Assembly (NCBI GenBank): GCA_038227745.1
Contig: JBBRPS010000040.1
Coordinates: forward strand, 1 to 24,129
Source of the DNA: DASPXY01 sp038227745
GTDB taxonomy: Bacteria; Planctomycetota; Planctomycetia; Gemmatales; Gemmataceae
Direction of reading: 5' to 3'
DNA length: 24,129 nucleotides
The position numbers were made by a program, and so were the translations under genes. How positions within the stretch are numbered: position 1 is the stretch's first letter; every line of letters begins with the position of its first letter. Shown piece after piece: positions 8,672 to 15,820 of the stretch. The notes under the pieces are model-generated. The model made no database searches. It had not been told where the DNA came from and worked only from the letters and a program-made list of their open reading frames with translations.

Positions 8672-9475
8672 TCATGCTCCCGGGGAGCGGTTGCGGCGCA
8701 GCGCGTGCAGGAGCGTCTTGACCTGGAACGGCGTCAGCCTGGGGTTGAGCGACAGCAGCCGCGCCACCAGTCCCGTGATGTGCGGGCAGGCGAAGCTCGT
8801 CCCCGTCCAGAGCTGATAGCCGCCGCCGGACTTCGGCGCCCGCACGTAAATGCCGCGCGCCGCCAGCTCCGTCGGCGTGCCGGTGCGAAACTCGAAGTCG
8901 GTCGGCTCGGCATAACTCTCGTTGTCCACCGCCAGCAGCGACGCGAACACCGCCGGGTAACTCGGGATGCCCATGTTGTTCCCCGCCGCCACCAGCACGA
9001 TGCCCTCGAAGTACGCCTGATCGACCAGGCGCCGCAGCGGTACCGCGAAGCGATCCTGCAGCGTGCCGAGGCTCAGGTTGACGGCCTGGATCCGCGGACT
9101 GTCCTGGTCCAGGACCCACTGCAGGCCGCGCACGAACTGCTCGCCGGTGCCCGACGCGCTCGCCCCGATGACGCGCACGCTTACCAGGCGCGCCTCCGGC
9201 GCCAGCTGGTGGATGATGCCGGCGCAGGCGGTGCCGTGGCCGACCGGGTCCAACTCCTGCGCCGACTGCCGTTCGGCCGGCACCTCGCGGCACGCCAGGC
9301 CCTGCGCCCCCGGCACGACCTCGACGGCGCGGGCCACCGTCCCTTGCAGGTCCGGGTGCGTCACGTCCACGCCCGTGTCGAGGAGGGCGACGTGGACGTC
9401 CTTGCCCGTGGCCTCGGCCAGCGCCGCCCGCAGGACCTTGATGTCGAGCAGCTCATCGAAGTCCAGTTTCGTCAT
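8672..9475 (-). CDS. Subtilisin-like (S8) serine protease, candidate leader peptidase
   Basis: This is a 267-residue protein with the full S8 catalytic set: Asp33 in LLDTGVDVTHPDL, His80 in GHGTACAG, the oxyanion Asn in VAAGNN (about 150), and Ser227 in GTSFACPHITG. It has no signal peptide and no I9-type propeptide; only about 28 residues precede the first catalytic strand, so it is probably cytoplasmic. Its ATG (9473-9475) overlaps the stop of the upstream GAF gene in an ATGA, which indicates translational coupling. In several RiPP pathways, including cyanobactins and some lanthipeptides, S8 proteases remove leader peptides. Because the neighbouring ABC exporter lacks a C39 peptidase domain, this enzyme is the natural candidate to cleave the Trp/His/Asn-rich peptide. 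That role is inferred. Confidence 0.88.
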   Translation of the reverse strand: MTKLDFDELLDIKVLRAALAEATGKDVHVALLDTGVDVTHPDLQGTVARAVEVVPGAQGLACREVPAERQSAQELDPVGHGTACAGIIHQLAPEARLVSVRVIGASASGTGEQFVRGLQWVLDQDSPRIQAVNLSLGTLQDRFAVPLRRLVDQAYFEGIVLVAAGNNMGIPSYPAVFASLLAVDNESYAEPTDFEFRTGTPTELAARGIYVRAPKSGGGYQLWTGTSFACPHITGLVARLLSLNPRLTPFQVKTLLHALRRNRSPGA

Positions 9476-10227
9476 GAGAAGTCCCGTCCACGCCGCCGGG
9501 CCACCAGCCCGATGATGTCCGCACACAGGTCCTGGTCCTCTTCCGGCAGGTTCTCCACCTCGCGGAGCGCCCGCACCCAGGGGTCCTGGGGCAGCTCTGG
9601 ACCGGGCGCCCCGGCCGTCCCCAGGGCCTCGGCCGGAGAGAGGGTTGCCAGCGTGGCCGTCAGGTCGTTGGCGGCGAGCTGCGTGAGCTGGCGCGTCCGC
9701 TCCAGGTGTCGCAGCAGGACCGCCTCGACGGTGGCGAACGCCCGGGCCTGCCGCATCTCGTGCTGCTGGAAGGGTTGGAAGGGCGGCTGGCCCGGCCGGT
9801 TGACGTAGGTCGCCACGCCGCTCACACGGCTGCCGAGCAGCACCGGCACGACGAGGTACGTGCGCGTCGCCACCCCGAGGTGCCGGTCGATCTCGGCGTA
9901 GAACTGCGGCGTCTGCTCCTCGGTGAGGTCGCCGACCGCGGTCATCTGCCCCGTGCCGAAGACGTAGCCGGCGATGCTGCCCGCGATCGGCACGCGCTGG
10001 CCGATCAACCGGCCCTCGTTCGGGCTGGAAGAGACCAGGAAGCGCAGCTGCTCCTCGGTGTCCGGGACCAGGATCGATCCCTCCGCGGCGCCGACGGCGG
10101 CGACGGCGCGGGCGACGACGTCGCGGAGCAGGTCGCGCAGGCCCTCGGCGGGCTGCGCCAGCCGCGCGCTCACGTCGCGCAGCGCCTCGCGCCACGGTCC
10201 CTGATCGGCGGGTGTGGTGTCAACCAT
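9472..10227 (-). CDS. GAF-domain protein coupled to the S8 protease
   Basis: This is a 251-residue cytoplasmic protein. Its ATG at 10227 has GGAGGT 6 nt upstream. Residues about 20-175 fit a GAF domain: a first helix (LRDLLRDVVARAVAAVGA), then EGSILVPD, LRFLVSSSPNEGRLIGQRVPIAGSIAGYVFGTGQ, TYLVVPVLLGSRVSGVATYVNRPG, and a closing helix. The pattern PI--GSIAGYVF and the Pro-Phe-Gln sequence before the last helix are typical. The remaining 75 residues are a helical, acidic tail without a kinase, cyclase or DNA-binding domain. GAF domains bind small ligands or mediate dimerisation. The four-base overlap with the protease gene suggests that it controls or partners with the protease. The ligand cannot be read from sequence. 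Confidence 0.8.
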   Translation of the reverse strand: MVDTTPADQGPWREALRDVSARLAQPAEGLRDLLRDVVARAVAAVGAAEGSILVPDTEEQLRFLVSSSPNEGRLIGQRVPIAGSIAGYVFGTGQMTAVGDLTEEQTPQFYAEIDRHLGVATRTYLVVPVLLGSRVSGVATYVNRPGQPPFQPFQQHEMRQARAFATVEAVLLRHLERTRQLTQLAANDLTATLATLSPAEALGTAGAPGPELPQDPWVRALREVENLPEEDQDLCADIIGLVARRRGRDFS

Positions 10228-10240
10228 GAGGCACCTCCCC

Positions 10241-10300
10241 AGGAGTCAGGGGTCAGGAAGAGATCCCTCGCTTGCGCTTCGGGCTTGTATCCTGACTCCT
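10241..10300. repeat. Chimeric palindrome holding a half copy of the 20496-20578 repeat
   Basis: AGGAGTCAGG (10241-10250) and CCTGACTCCT (10291-10300) are perfect inverted arms. Between them, 10261-10289 read on the minus strand matches the arm and loop of the palindrome at 20496-20578 (core ACAAGCCCGAAGCGC...GCGAGG followed by GATCTC), but without the second arm. It starts 5 nt after the ABC-transporter stop and ends before the GAF gene ribosome site. Confidence 0.75.
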
Positions 10301-10305
10301 AACTG

Positions 10306-12159
10306 TTAAATGCTCTGTACGTTCAGCAGGTCGCGGTACAGCCCGGGGCGATCGCGCAGCTCGTCGTGCGTGCCCTGCTGCACCACGCGGCCGTGGTCGA
10401 TGACGATGATCCTATCCGCCCCGCGGGCGCTGTACAACTCGTGCGTGATGACCACACGCGTGCGGCCGGCGAAGTAACCGCGCATCGACTCCTGAATCAG
10501 ATGGGCGGTCTTCACGTCCACGTTCGCCGTGTACTCGTCGCAGATGATGACCTGCGGGTCGCGCAGCACCAGCCGCGCCAGCGCCACGCGCTGCTTCTCC
10601 CCGCCCGACAGGCGGCTGCCCATGTAGCCGGCCACCGCGTCCAGGCCGCCCTGCGCTCGGCGCAGCTCCACCACCTCGCGGAGTTGCGACAACTCCAGGG
10701 CATTGCTCAGCTTCTCCGGCGGGGTTTCCCCCGGGGCGGCCAGCAGCACGTTCTCCCGGAGCGTGTCGTTGAAGATGAACGGGTTCTGCGGGATGAAGCC
10801 GATCTGCGCGCGCAGCGAGTCGAGCGTGTAACACTCCACCGGGCGGTCGTTGATGAAGATGGTGCCGGAGGTCGGCTCCAGCAACCGCAAGAGCAGGTGG
10901 AACAGCGTCGTCTTGCCCGCGCCACTCTGGCCGACGACCGCGGTCAGGCGCCCGTGGGGGATCTCGAACGTCAGCTCATCCACGAGGCGGCGGCCGTCCA
11001 CCTCGACGGAGACGCGGTCGAAGCGGATCGAGCGGATCGGCCCGTCCAGGGGGACCGCGTCGGGCCGCGTGGTGAGCGGCCTCTGGGCGAGGATGTCCTG
11101 CAGGGCCTCCAGGCTCGGCATGGCCATGGCGATCTCGGTGCTCGCCTGGGCCAGGGCCAGCAGGGCGGGGAACATCTGCCCGACGAGAGCGGCGTAAGTG
11201 ATGACCGACCCGAGCTCCGCGATGGTCTCCGCCTGGCGCACGCCGAAGAAGTAGACGGCCAGCACCGCCAGCGACAGCAGCATCGACGGCAGCAGGCCGG
11301 ACGTCTGTCCCCAGACGGAGGTGCGCACGTTGGCCTGCTGGCTCTCCTTGAGGATGTCGTCGAAGCGGCCGGCGAAGGCGCGGAAGCGACCGGCGGCCAC
11401 GATGTCGCGGAAGCCGCCGACGTACTCCACCAGCCGGCCCATCATCGACTCCATCAGGTCGCGGGCGTGGCCGGCGTGGCTCTCGACGCGGCCGTTGATG
11501 AAGCGGATGGGCAGCATGAAGACCGCGACGAACACCGCCAGCACGAGCGTCAGCACCGGCTCGAGGATCAGCATAGAGGTGAAGACGGCGATGCCCATGG
11601 CGACATCCACCCCGGTGCGCACGAACGTGTCGCCGAACAACTGGCGCACCGCGGAGACGTCCCGGCCGACCTGCTGGACGAACTGGCCGGGGCCGCGGGA
11701 GTAGACGGCCAGCATGCTGAGGCCCTCCATGTTCCCGAAGACGTCGCGGCGCAGCGCCCGCACCACCGCCTCGCCCATCATCGAGCCCCAGTAGGCGCGG
11801 AGCAGGCCCAGGACCGCGCCGGCCACGGTCGCCAGCAGCACGAAGCCGAGGTAGAGGTAGATGTAGCCGCGGTCGGCGGGCTGGAAGTTCTCGGTGAGGA
11901 CCTTGGGCAGGAAGCTCATCGGCAAGGGAGTCATGCCGGAGAGGACGGTGCAGAGGATCAGCAGCAGGACCAGTCCGCGGACGGGGCGCAGGTAGCGGAA
12001 GAAGTACGCCACGGTGCGCCAGCGGACCGGCGGCGGCCCCATGTCTCCGGGCGGTCCCATGTCTCCCGGCGGCCCCATGTCCGGCGGGCCGGCGCCCGGC
12101 GCGCCCGGCGAGGGGCCAGGATCCTCGACCGATACCGGCGGACCGCTCTGCTCGGACAT
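10306..12159 (-). CDS. ABC exporter, fused membrane and ATPase domains
   Basis: This is a 617-residue half-transporter. The ATG at 12159 has GGGAGG 7 nt upstream; the longer open frame to 12375 runs through the palindrome and is rejected. Residues 1-45 are a Pro/Gly-rich cytoplasmic tail with tandem GPPGDM repeats. Residues about 60-340 hold six membrane helices of the type-IV exporter fold. The ATPase has Walker A GQSGAGKTT (410-418), Q-loop IPQNPF, signature LSGGEKQR (517-524), Walker B VIICDE (537-542) with the catalytic Glu, and H-loop His573. DEYTANVD replaces the usual DEATSALD. There is no N-terminal C39 peptidase domain. It follows the peptide gene on the same strand, so export of the modified peptide is the likely role. 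Confidence 0.92.
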   Translation of the reverse strand: MSEQSGPPVSVEDPGPSPGAPGAGPPDMGPPGDMGPPGDMGPPPVRWRTVAYFFRYLRPVRGLVLLLILCTVLSGMTPLPMSFLPKVLTENFQPADRGYIYLYLGFVLLATVAGAVLGLLRAYWGSMMGEAVVRALRRDVFGNMEGLSMLAVYSRGPGQFVQQVGRDVSAVRQLFGDTFVRTGVDVAMGIAVFTSMLILEPVLTLVLAVFVAVFMLPIRFINGRVESHAGHARDLMESMMGRLVEYVGGFRDIVAAGRFRAFAGRFDDILKESQQANVRTSVWGQTSGLLPSMLLSLAVLAVYFFGVRQAETIAELGSVITYAALVGQMFPALLALAQASTEIAMAMPSLEALQDILAQRPLTTRPDAVPLDGPIRSIRFDRVSVEVDGRRLVDELTFEIPHGRLTAVVGQSGAGKTTLFHLLLRLLEPTSGTIFINDRPVECYTLDSLRAQIGFIPQNPFIFNDTLRENVLLAAPGETPPEKLSNALELSQLREVVELRRAQGGLDAVAGYMGSRLSGGEKQRVALARLVLRDPQVIICDEYTANVDVKTAHLIQESMRGYFAGRTRVVITHELYSARGADRIIVIDHGRVVQQGTHDELRDRPGLYRDLLNVQSI

Positions 12160-12299
12160 GGCTCGCCCTCCCTGGGATGCGGCGCCCTGAGTCCCGTCAA
12201 GAGGTTGTATAAACGCCGGCGAGCAGGGTCGCGCCCCCCGCGGGCCGGTGGCCCGAAGGAGGCGCGCCCCGCGGCGCCGGTGTCGCGATAATCTTTTAC

Positions 12300-12362
12300 C
12301 GTTTAGCCGCGGTTCGCAGAACCGCGCTCGCCGAGCGCGGTTCTGCGAACCGCGGCTAAACG
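12300..12362. repeat. Perfect 31-bp-arm palindrome after the peptide gene
   Basis: Positions 12300-12330 and 12332-12362 are exact inverted copies around one central base. Within each arm a smaller hairpin (GCGGTTC GCA GAACCGC) can also form, so a cloverleaf is possible. Outer ends GTTTAGC and GCTAAAC are shared with the palindrome at 23432-23492. It lies 28 nt after the peptide stop and about 140 nt before the ABC start, where it could reduce read-through and keep the peptide in excess over the exporter. No T-tract follows. Confidence 0.9.
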
Positions 12363-12390
12363 ATCGGTCACGCATTTCTGCCGCCGTGGA

Positions 12391-12744
12391 CTAGTCGCGG
12401 TGGCGGTTCTGCCACCAGTTGTGCCAGTGGTGGTTGTGCCAGTGGTGGTTGTGCCAGTTGTACGGACTCACCTCGGCACCCGGGGCACCTGCCTCGGCGC
12501 CTGGGGACCCGGCCGGCGGCGGCGGGGCACTGCCGCTCGCGCTTGCGCCGTAGATGTGGACCACGACGGGGGGCGGCCCCGACGCGGCCGCCGCGCCGCC
12601 CGGCGGCGGGTAGCTCGGCTCCGGCGGCGCGCCGCCGGTCGCCTGCATCTTCTCCTTGACCTTGTCCTCCGGGATCAGGTACTTGCTGACCTGATCGTCG
12701 GGGATCTCGTAGAACCGGCCGTCCAGGCCTCTCAGGATCGCCAT
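12391..12744 (-). CDS. Candidate RiPP precursor peptide with Trp-His-Asn repeat core
   Basis: This is a 117-residue peptide; the ATG at 12744 follows a strong AAGGAGGG site. Residues 1-33 look like a leader for enzyme recognition (MAILRGLDGRFYEIPDD...), containing two ten-residue-spaced motifs, IPDDQV (14-19) and IPEDKV (24-29). Residues 35-92 are a Pro/Ala/Gly/Ser linker. The C-terminus (97-117) is the presumed core: WHNHH twice, then WHNWWQN and a basic end RHRD, giving W-x-N at 97, 102, 107 and 111. Three-residue cyclophane-forming radical SAM enzymes join an aromatic residue to the beta-carbon of the third residue in such triplets, often Asn. It has no signal peptide or Cys. A histidine-rich metal-binding peptide is the main alternative. 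The neighbouring radical SAM, ABC and S8 genes support the precursor reading. Confidence 0.75.
   Translation of the reverse strand: MAILRGLDGRFYEIPDDQVSKYLIPEDKVKEKMQATGGAPPEPSYPPPGGAAAASGPPPVVVHIYGASASGSAPPPPAGSPGAEAGAPGAEVSPYNWHNHHWHNHHWHNWWQNRHRD
12421..12457 (-). repeat. 15-bp tandem repeat encoding the core pentads
   Basis: The 15-mer GTGCCAGTGGTGGTT occurs exactly twice (12421-12435, 12436-12450) and its first seven bases recur at 12451-12457. On the minus strand it encodes the WHNHH units of the peptide. Identity at the DNA level indicates recent unit duplication or active copy-number change. Confidence 0.85.
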
Positions 12745-12811
12745 CACTCCCTCCTTTTCTAAGGTTCCTCACGGTGGACCAGGCGGCCCCCACCTGGCCG
12801 GGCTTGGCAGA

Positions 12812-12847
12812 CTGCGGAAACCGCAGGCCGGACGGGGGCCGTCCGGC
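12812..12847 (-). promoter_or_regulatory. Two adjoining hairpins between radical SAM and peptide genes
   Basis: CTGCGG AAA CCGCAG (12812-12826) and a 9-bp stem GCCGGACGG/CCGTCCGGC with a GGG loop (12827-12847) stand side by side within the 161-bp gap. They may end radical SAM transcription or shape the 5' leader of the peptide mRNA. An own promoter for the peptide gene was not identified. Confidence 0.55.
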
Positions 12848-12905
12848 GTGCGGGGGACACACTTGCTGTGGACTCCGTTCCCGAATACTCCCTGGCTCGT
12901 CCTGT

Positions 12906-14096
12906 TTACTTCACAGAAGGCTGCCGGCCCACGGCGAGGCCGACGAACTGAATCTGCGTCGCCGGCACGAAGCTGCTGCCCGGAGGCGGCCCGCGGCGGG
13001 CGTTCAGCGCCGCCTCGACGCGCCGCGCCGTCTCGGGGTACATGCACAGGTGCCGGTACATCAGCTTCGTGTAATGACACTCGTACTCGCGGTAGGTGTC
13101 CGAGTTGTAGTCGGACGTGGAGCAACTGTGCCGGCAGATCTGTGCCGCGGCGCAGTCGAAGCAGCGGATCACCCAGTCGCCCTTGTCGTGCAGGCGCCGC
13201 AGCGTGGCCTCGTAGTGAACCTCATCGAGATCGCTGTCGAGGTCCCCCAGCGGGTGGTTGGCCATATCCGTGCCACAGGCGTGGATCACGCCGAGGTGGT
13301 CGATGGCCACGTACACGCGGCCGGCCTGGCACTGAAACTCCCAGCACGATAGATGCTGCTGCGGCGGGCGGCCGTACACGAAGCGCTCCAGGATGATGGC
13401 CGTCTCCGCCTCGCGCACCGCGGCGCCCGTGCGGTCCATGTGCTCGAGGATCTGGCGCATGCCCTCGAACATCTCCTCGCCGGTCAGCAGTTGCGACTCA
13501 TCGTGGCCGCGGCCCTGCGGTTGGAGGTGGTTGACGCGGAACGAGCGGATGCCGACCTCGTCGAACCAGTCCATGACGCGGCCCATCGAGTGGTAGTTGC
13601 CGCGGCTCATGACCGTCAGCACGCCGAAGCCGATGCGGTTGTCGTTGAACAGGTGGATGGCGCGCTCGACCGCGGACCCGCCGCCGCGCATCCGGTCGTT
13701 GATGTCCGGCGGGCCGTCCACGCTCAGGCAGAACTGAACGCCCAGCTTGTGCAGGCGCAGCAACCGCTCCTCGGTCAGGAGGGTGCCGTTGGTGACCAGA
13801 GGGAATTCGATGTCCTTGCCGTGCCGCTCGGCCAGGGGGCGGGCGTAGGCGACCGCCTCCTCGAACCACTCGTCGGGCAGCAGCAGCGGCTCGCCGCCGT
13901 GGAACTCCAGGCCGACGTGCGGGCTGGTCGAGTTCTCCAGCAGCAGCGTCGCCGCCTGCCGGAAGCGCTCGAGGGACATCTTCGGCGTGCGTGGCGTGAG
14001 AGCCTCGACGTTGCAGTAGGCACAGTGCAGGTTGCAGCCGCGCGTCAGCTTGAGCGTGACGTAGCCGATGCGGCGGAAGAATTCGGAAAGTTTCAT
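12906..14096 (-). CDS. Radical SAM/SPASM peptide maturase
   Basis: This is a 396-residue cytoplasmic enzyme. The ATG at 14096 fits the family N-terminus (YVTLKLTRGCNLHCAYC); an in-frame GTG at 14153 has no better ribosome site. The radical SAM cluster motif is Cys21-x3-Cys25-x2-Cys28, and FHGGEP (65-70) contacts SAM. VTNGTLL and LSVDGP follow as barrel strands. The C-terminal part has a SPASM-type cysteine set for auxiliary Fe-S clusters, at about 256, 274, 312, 315, 321, 325, 340 and 351. This layout matches the anSME/peptide-maturase group, which includes enzymes that make ether, thioether or aryl-to-beta-carbon links in ribosomal peptides. It heads the cluster, 161 bp upstream of the Trp-His-Asn peptide, its likely substrate. 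The reaction itself is inferred. Confidence 0.9.
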   Translation of the reverse strand: MKLSEFFRRIGYVTLKLTRGCNLHCAYCNVEALTPRTPKMSLERFRQAATLLLENSTSPHVGLEFHGGEPLLLPDEWFEEAVAYARPLAERHGKDIEFPLVTNGTLLTEERLLRLHKLGVQFCLSVDGPPDINDRMRGGGSAVERAIHLFNDNRIGFGVLTVMSRGNYHSMGRVMDWFDEVGIRSFRVNHLQPQGRGHDESQLLTGEEMFEGMRQILEHMDRTGAAVREAETAIILERFVYGRPPQQHLSCWEFQCQAGRVYVAIDHLGVIHACGTDMANHPLGDLDSDLDEVHYEATLRRLHDKGDWVIRCFDCAAAQICRHSCSTSDYNSDTYREYECHYTKLMYRHLCMYPETARRVEAALNARRGPPPGSSFVPATQIQFVGLAVGRQPSVK

Positions 14097-14506
14097 GGTG
14101 CTTCGCCTTGCGCCCCGTGAGGAGGTGGTTTTCTTGCCGATCACCTGGCCCACACAGAGACGGGAAAGCCCCCGAAACTTGCGCCCGACCTTTCGGTCCG
14201 AGGCAAGGAGGGGGCGCTGACCGCGAAACGGGGGAGCCTAGTGCTCGGTCCCTTCCTTAGGCGGACACGAGCGGTCTGAGTAGCGAGATTTAACAGACGG
14301 GGATGGCGGTGTCAAGCAACCGCCGTGAAGAATTCGCGGGAAAGTCGAGGGTGTGCGCCGAGGCCTCCCGCCGTGGGCTCGAGCGGTTTGCGAGCGCGAG
14401 TGGCGGGGCCTCATCCCCGTGCCTCGCCACCGTGACCCCGATGTGGCCGTTCTCGACAGGGGCAGTGGCCTCGTCCAGGAAGAACAGCTCCGTCCAGTCG
14501 CCGCTC
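14097..14506 (-). other. Leader and promoter region of the peptide cluster, possible coding relic
   Basis: This 410-bp region has no confident gene. The minus-strand promoter at 14288-14315 would give a leader of about 180 nt, which contains a GACC-GAAA-GGTC hairpin with a GNRA-type loop (14187-14198). Between 14506 and 14290 one minus-strand frame reads as plausible protein (DWTELFFLDEATAPVENGHI..., ending in TAA at 14290-14292) but has no start. It may be the decayed tail of a lost gene or chance. Confidence 0.4.
14288..14315 (-). promoter_or_regulatory. Predicted sigma70-type promoter of the peptide cluster
   Basis: On the minus strand, TTGACA (14315-14310, a perfect -35) is followed after 16 bp by TTAAAT (14293-14288, 4 of 6 matches to TATAAT). 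Transcription would start near 14280 and read into the radical SAM gene. Confidence 0.55.
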
Positions 14507-15754
14507 CTACTTCCCGCCGCCGATGCACCAGAGGTTCTTGTACGAGCGGATGAACAGGTCGCCGTCGCAGACCGCGATGGAGGACAACACGCGCTCCCCG
14601 AGGGAGTTGACCGCGAGGCGCTGAAACTTCGGGGAGGCCGCGATGACGTGACAGTCGCCCGCCTGGTTGGTCACGTACAGCCGGTCGCCGACCTGAACGA
14701 GGGAACTCCACGAGGTGCCGGGCAGGCGCTCCTTCCAGACCTCCTTGCCGGTCCGCGCCTCCAGGCAGACGGCGACGTCCTTCTCGTTGAGGAGGTAGAG
14801 AAAATCGCCGACGATCACCGGCGCGCCGATGCGCTGCGGGATGCCTTTGGTGTGGTGCCACAGGCGGTGTGTCTTCGTGACGTCGCCCCTGCCGCCGGCG
14901 CGGACGGCCAGCGCCGGGCCGTGGAAGCCGGACATGGCGACGACGACGCCGTCCGCGGTGGCGACCGGCGAGGTGTAGAAGAGCGGCCCGAGGCCGCCGC
15001 AGGACCACAACTCCTTGCCGGTCTTCGGGTCGAAGGCCTTGAGCTGGCGCGGCACGGGCAGGATCAGTTCGTCGTGGTCGCCGACGCGCAGGACGAGCGG
15101 GGTGGCCCAGCTGCCGAGCCACTCGCTCGACGCCTTGCCGGACTTGCCGCCCGGCTCGTCGTGCTTCCAGACCTTGGCGCCGGTCGTCTTGTTGACGGCG
15201 AGGAGGAACTGCCGTTCGCCGGGGCCGCACCAGAGGCTCGCGAGGTCGCCGTACAGGATCGGCGAAGAGGCGTTGCCCCAGATGTGGAGCAGCGGGCCGA
15301 CGTCGTGCCGCCACAGTTCCTTGCCGTCGAGGTCGTAGCAGACCAGGCCGGCCGAGCCGAGGCTGGCGATGACGCGCTGGCCGTCCGTGACGGGGCTGGC
15401 GGAACAGTAGGGGTTGGTGGCGTGGGTCGGCTCGCGGCCATCGTAGGGCGTCTCCTTCTGCCAGAGGAGCTTGCCGTCGGTGCGGCGGAAGCAGAGGACG
15501 GCGCGGCGCGTGCCCTTGCGGTCGACGGACTGGGTGAGGAAGACGCGGTCGCCCCAGACGACGGGGGTGGAATTGCCCTCGGACGGCAGCGGCGCCTTCC
15601 AGCGGACGTGGTCGGTGCGCGACCAGTGGAGCGGGGCGTCCTTGTCGGCGGCGTGGCCATCGCCGCTGGGGCCGCGCCAGGCGGGCCAGTTGTTGGCGCG
15701 GGCCACGGCGGCGCAGGCGAGCAGCAGCGGCAGGGCGCGGAGGAGGGAGGTCAT
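14507..15754 (-). CDS. Secreted PQQ-like beta-propeller protein
   Basis: This is a 415-residue protein. The ATG at 15754 has AAAGGA 7 nt upstream. A short signal peptide (MTSLLRALPLLLACAAVARA) is followed by NNWPAWRGPSGDG, the standard opening of planctomycete PQQ-like propellers. About seven blades follow, each with a W- or L-containing 'D--G-ELW' strand: TDGKLLWQK, LDGKELWRHD, TTGAKVWKHD, KTGKELWSC and RTGKEVWKE. It ends in LWCIGGGK, so the propeller closes normally. These proteins usually bind PQQ weakly or not at all and act as envelope-bound sugar- or protein-binding modules. No dehydrogenase residues are evident. It is upstream of the peptide cluster on the same strand but separated by 410 bp and a promoter, so it is probably independent. 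Confidence 0.85.
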   Translation of the reverse strand: MTSLLRALPLLLACAAVARANNWPAWRGPSGDGHAADKDAPLHWSRTDHVRWKAPLPSEGNSTPVVWGDRVFLTQSVDRKGTRRAVLCFRRTDGKLLWQKETPYDGREPTHATNPYCSASPVTDGQRVIASLGSAGLVCYDLDGKELWRHDVGPLLHIWGNASSPILYGDLASLWCGPGERQFLLAVNKTTGAKVWKHDEPGGKSGKASSEWLGSWATPLVLRVGDHDELILPVPRQLKAFDPKTGKELWSCGGLGPLFYTSPVATADGVVVAMSGFHGPALAVRAGGRGDVTKTHRLWHHTKGIPQRIGAPVIVGDFLYLLNEKDVAVCLEARTGKEVWKERLPGTSWSSLVQVGDRLYVTNQAGDCHVIAASPKFQRLAVNSLGERVLSSIAVCDGDLFIRSYKNLWCIGGGK

Positions 15755-15820
15755 GGGTGGATCCTTTCCTGCACGGCGGGGGCGGCTTGTCGATGAGGAT
15801 ACGGGGAGGGGCGGGAAGAC

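Noticed and set aside
9476..10195. N-terminal extension of the S8 protease
   Set aside because: It is an out-of-frame reading of the GAF gene. The GAF frame is clearly the coding one and its stop overlaps the protease ATG.
10366..12291. 641-codon plus-strand open frame
   Set aside because: It is antisense to the ABC exporter, which has every ATPase motif. The His/Asp/Val-rich plus-strand product resembles no domain.
12160..12375. N-terminal extension of the ABC exporter
   Set aside because: The extension is read through the palindrome and is Arg-rich. The ATG at 12159 has a strong ribosome site.
12391..12744. Simple histidine-rich metal-storage protein
   Set aside because: Kept as the main alternative, but the exact W-x-N spacing, the leader-like N-terminus and the adjoining radical SAM, ABC and protease genes fit a modified peptide better.
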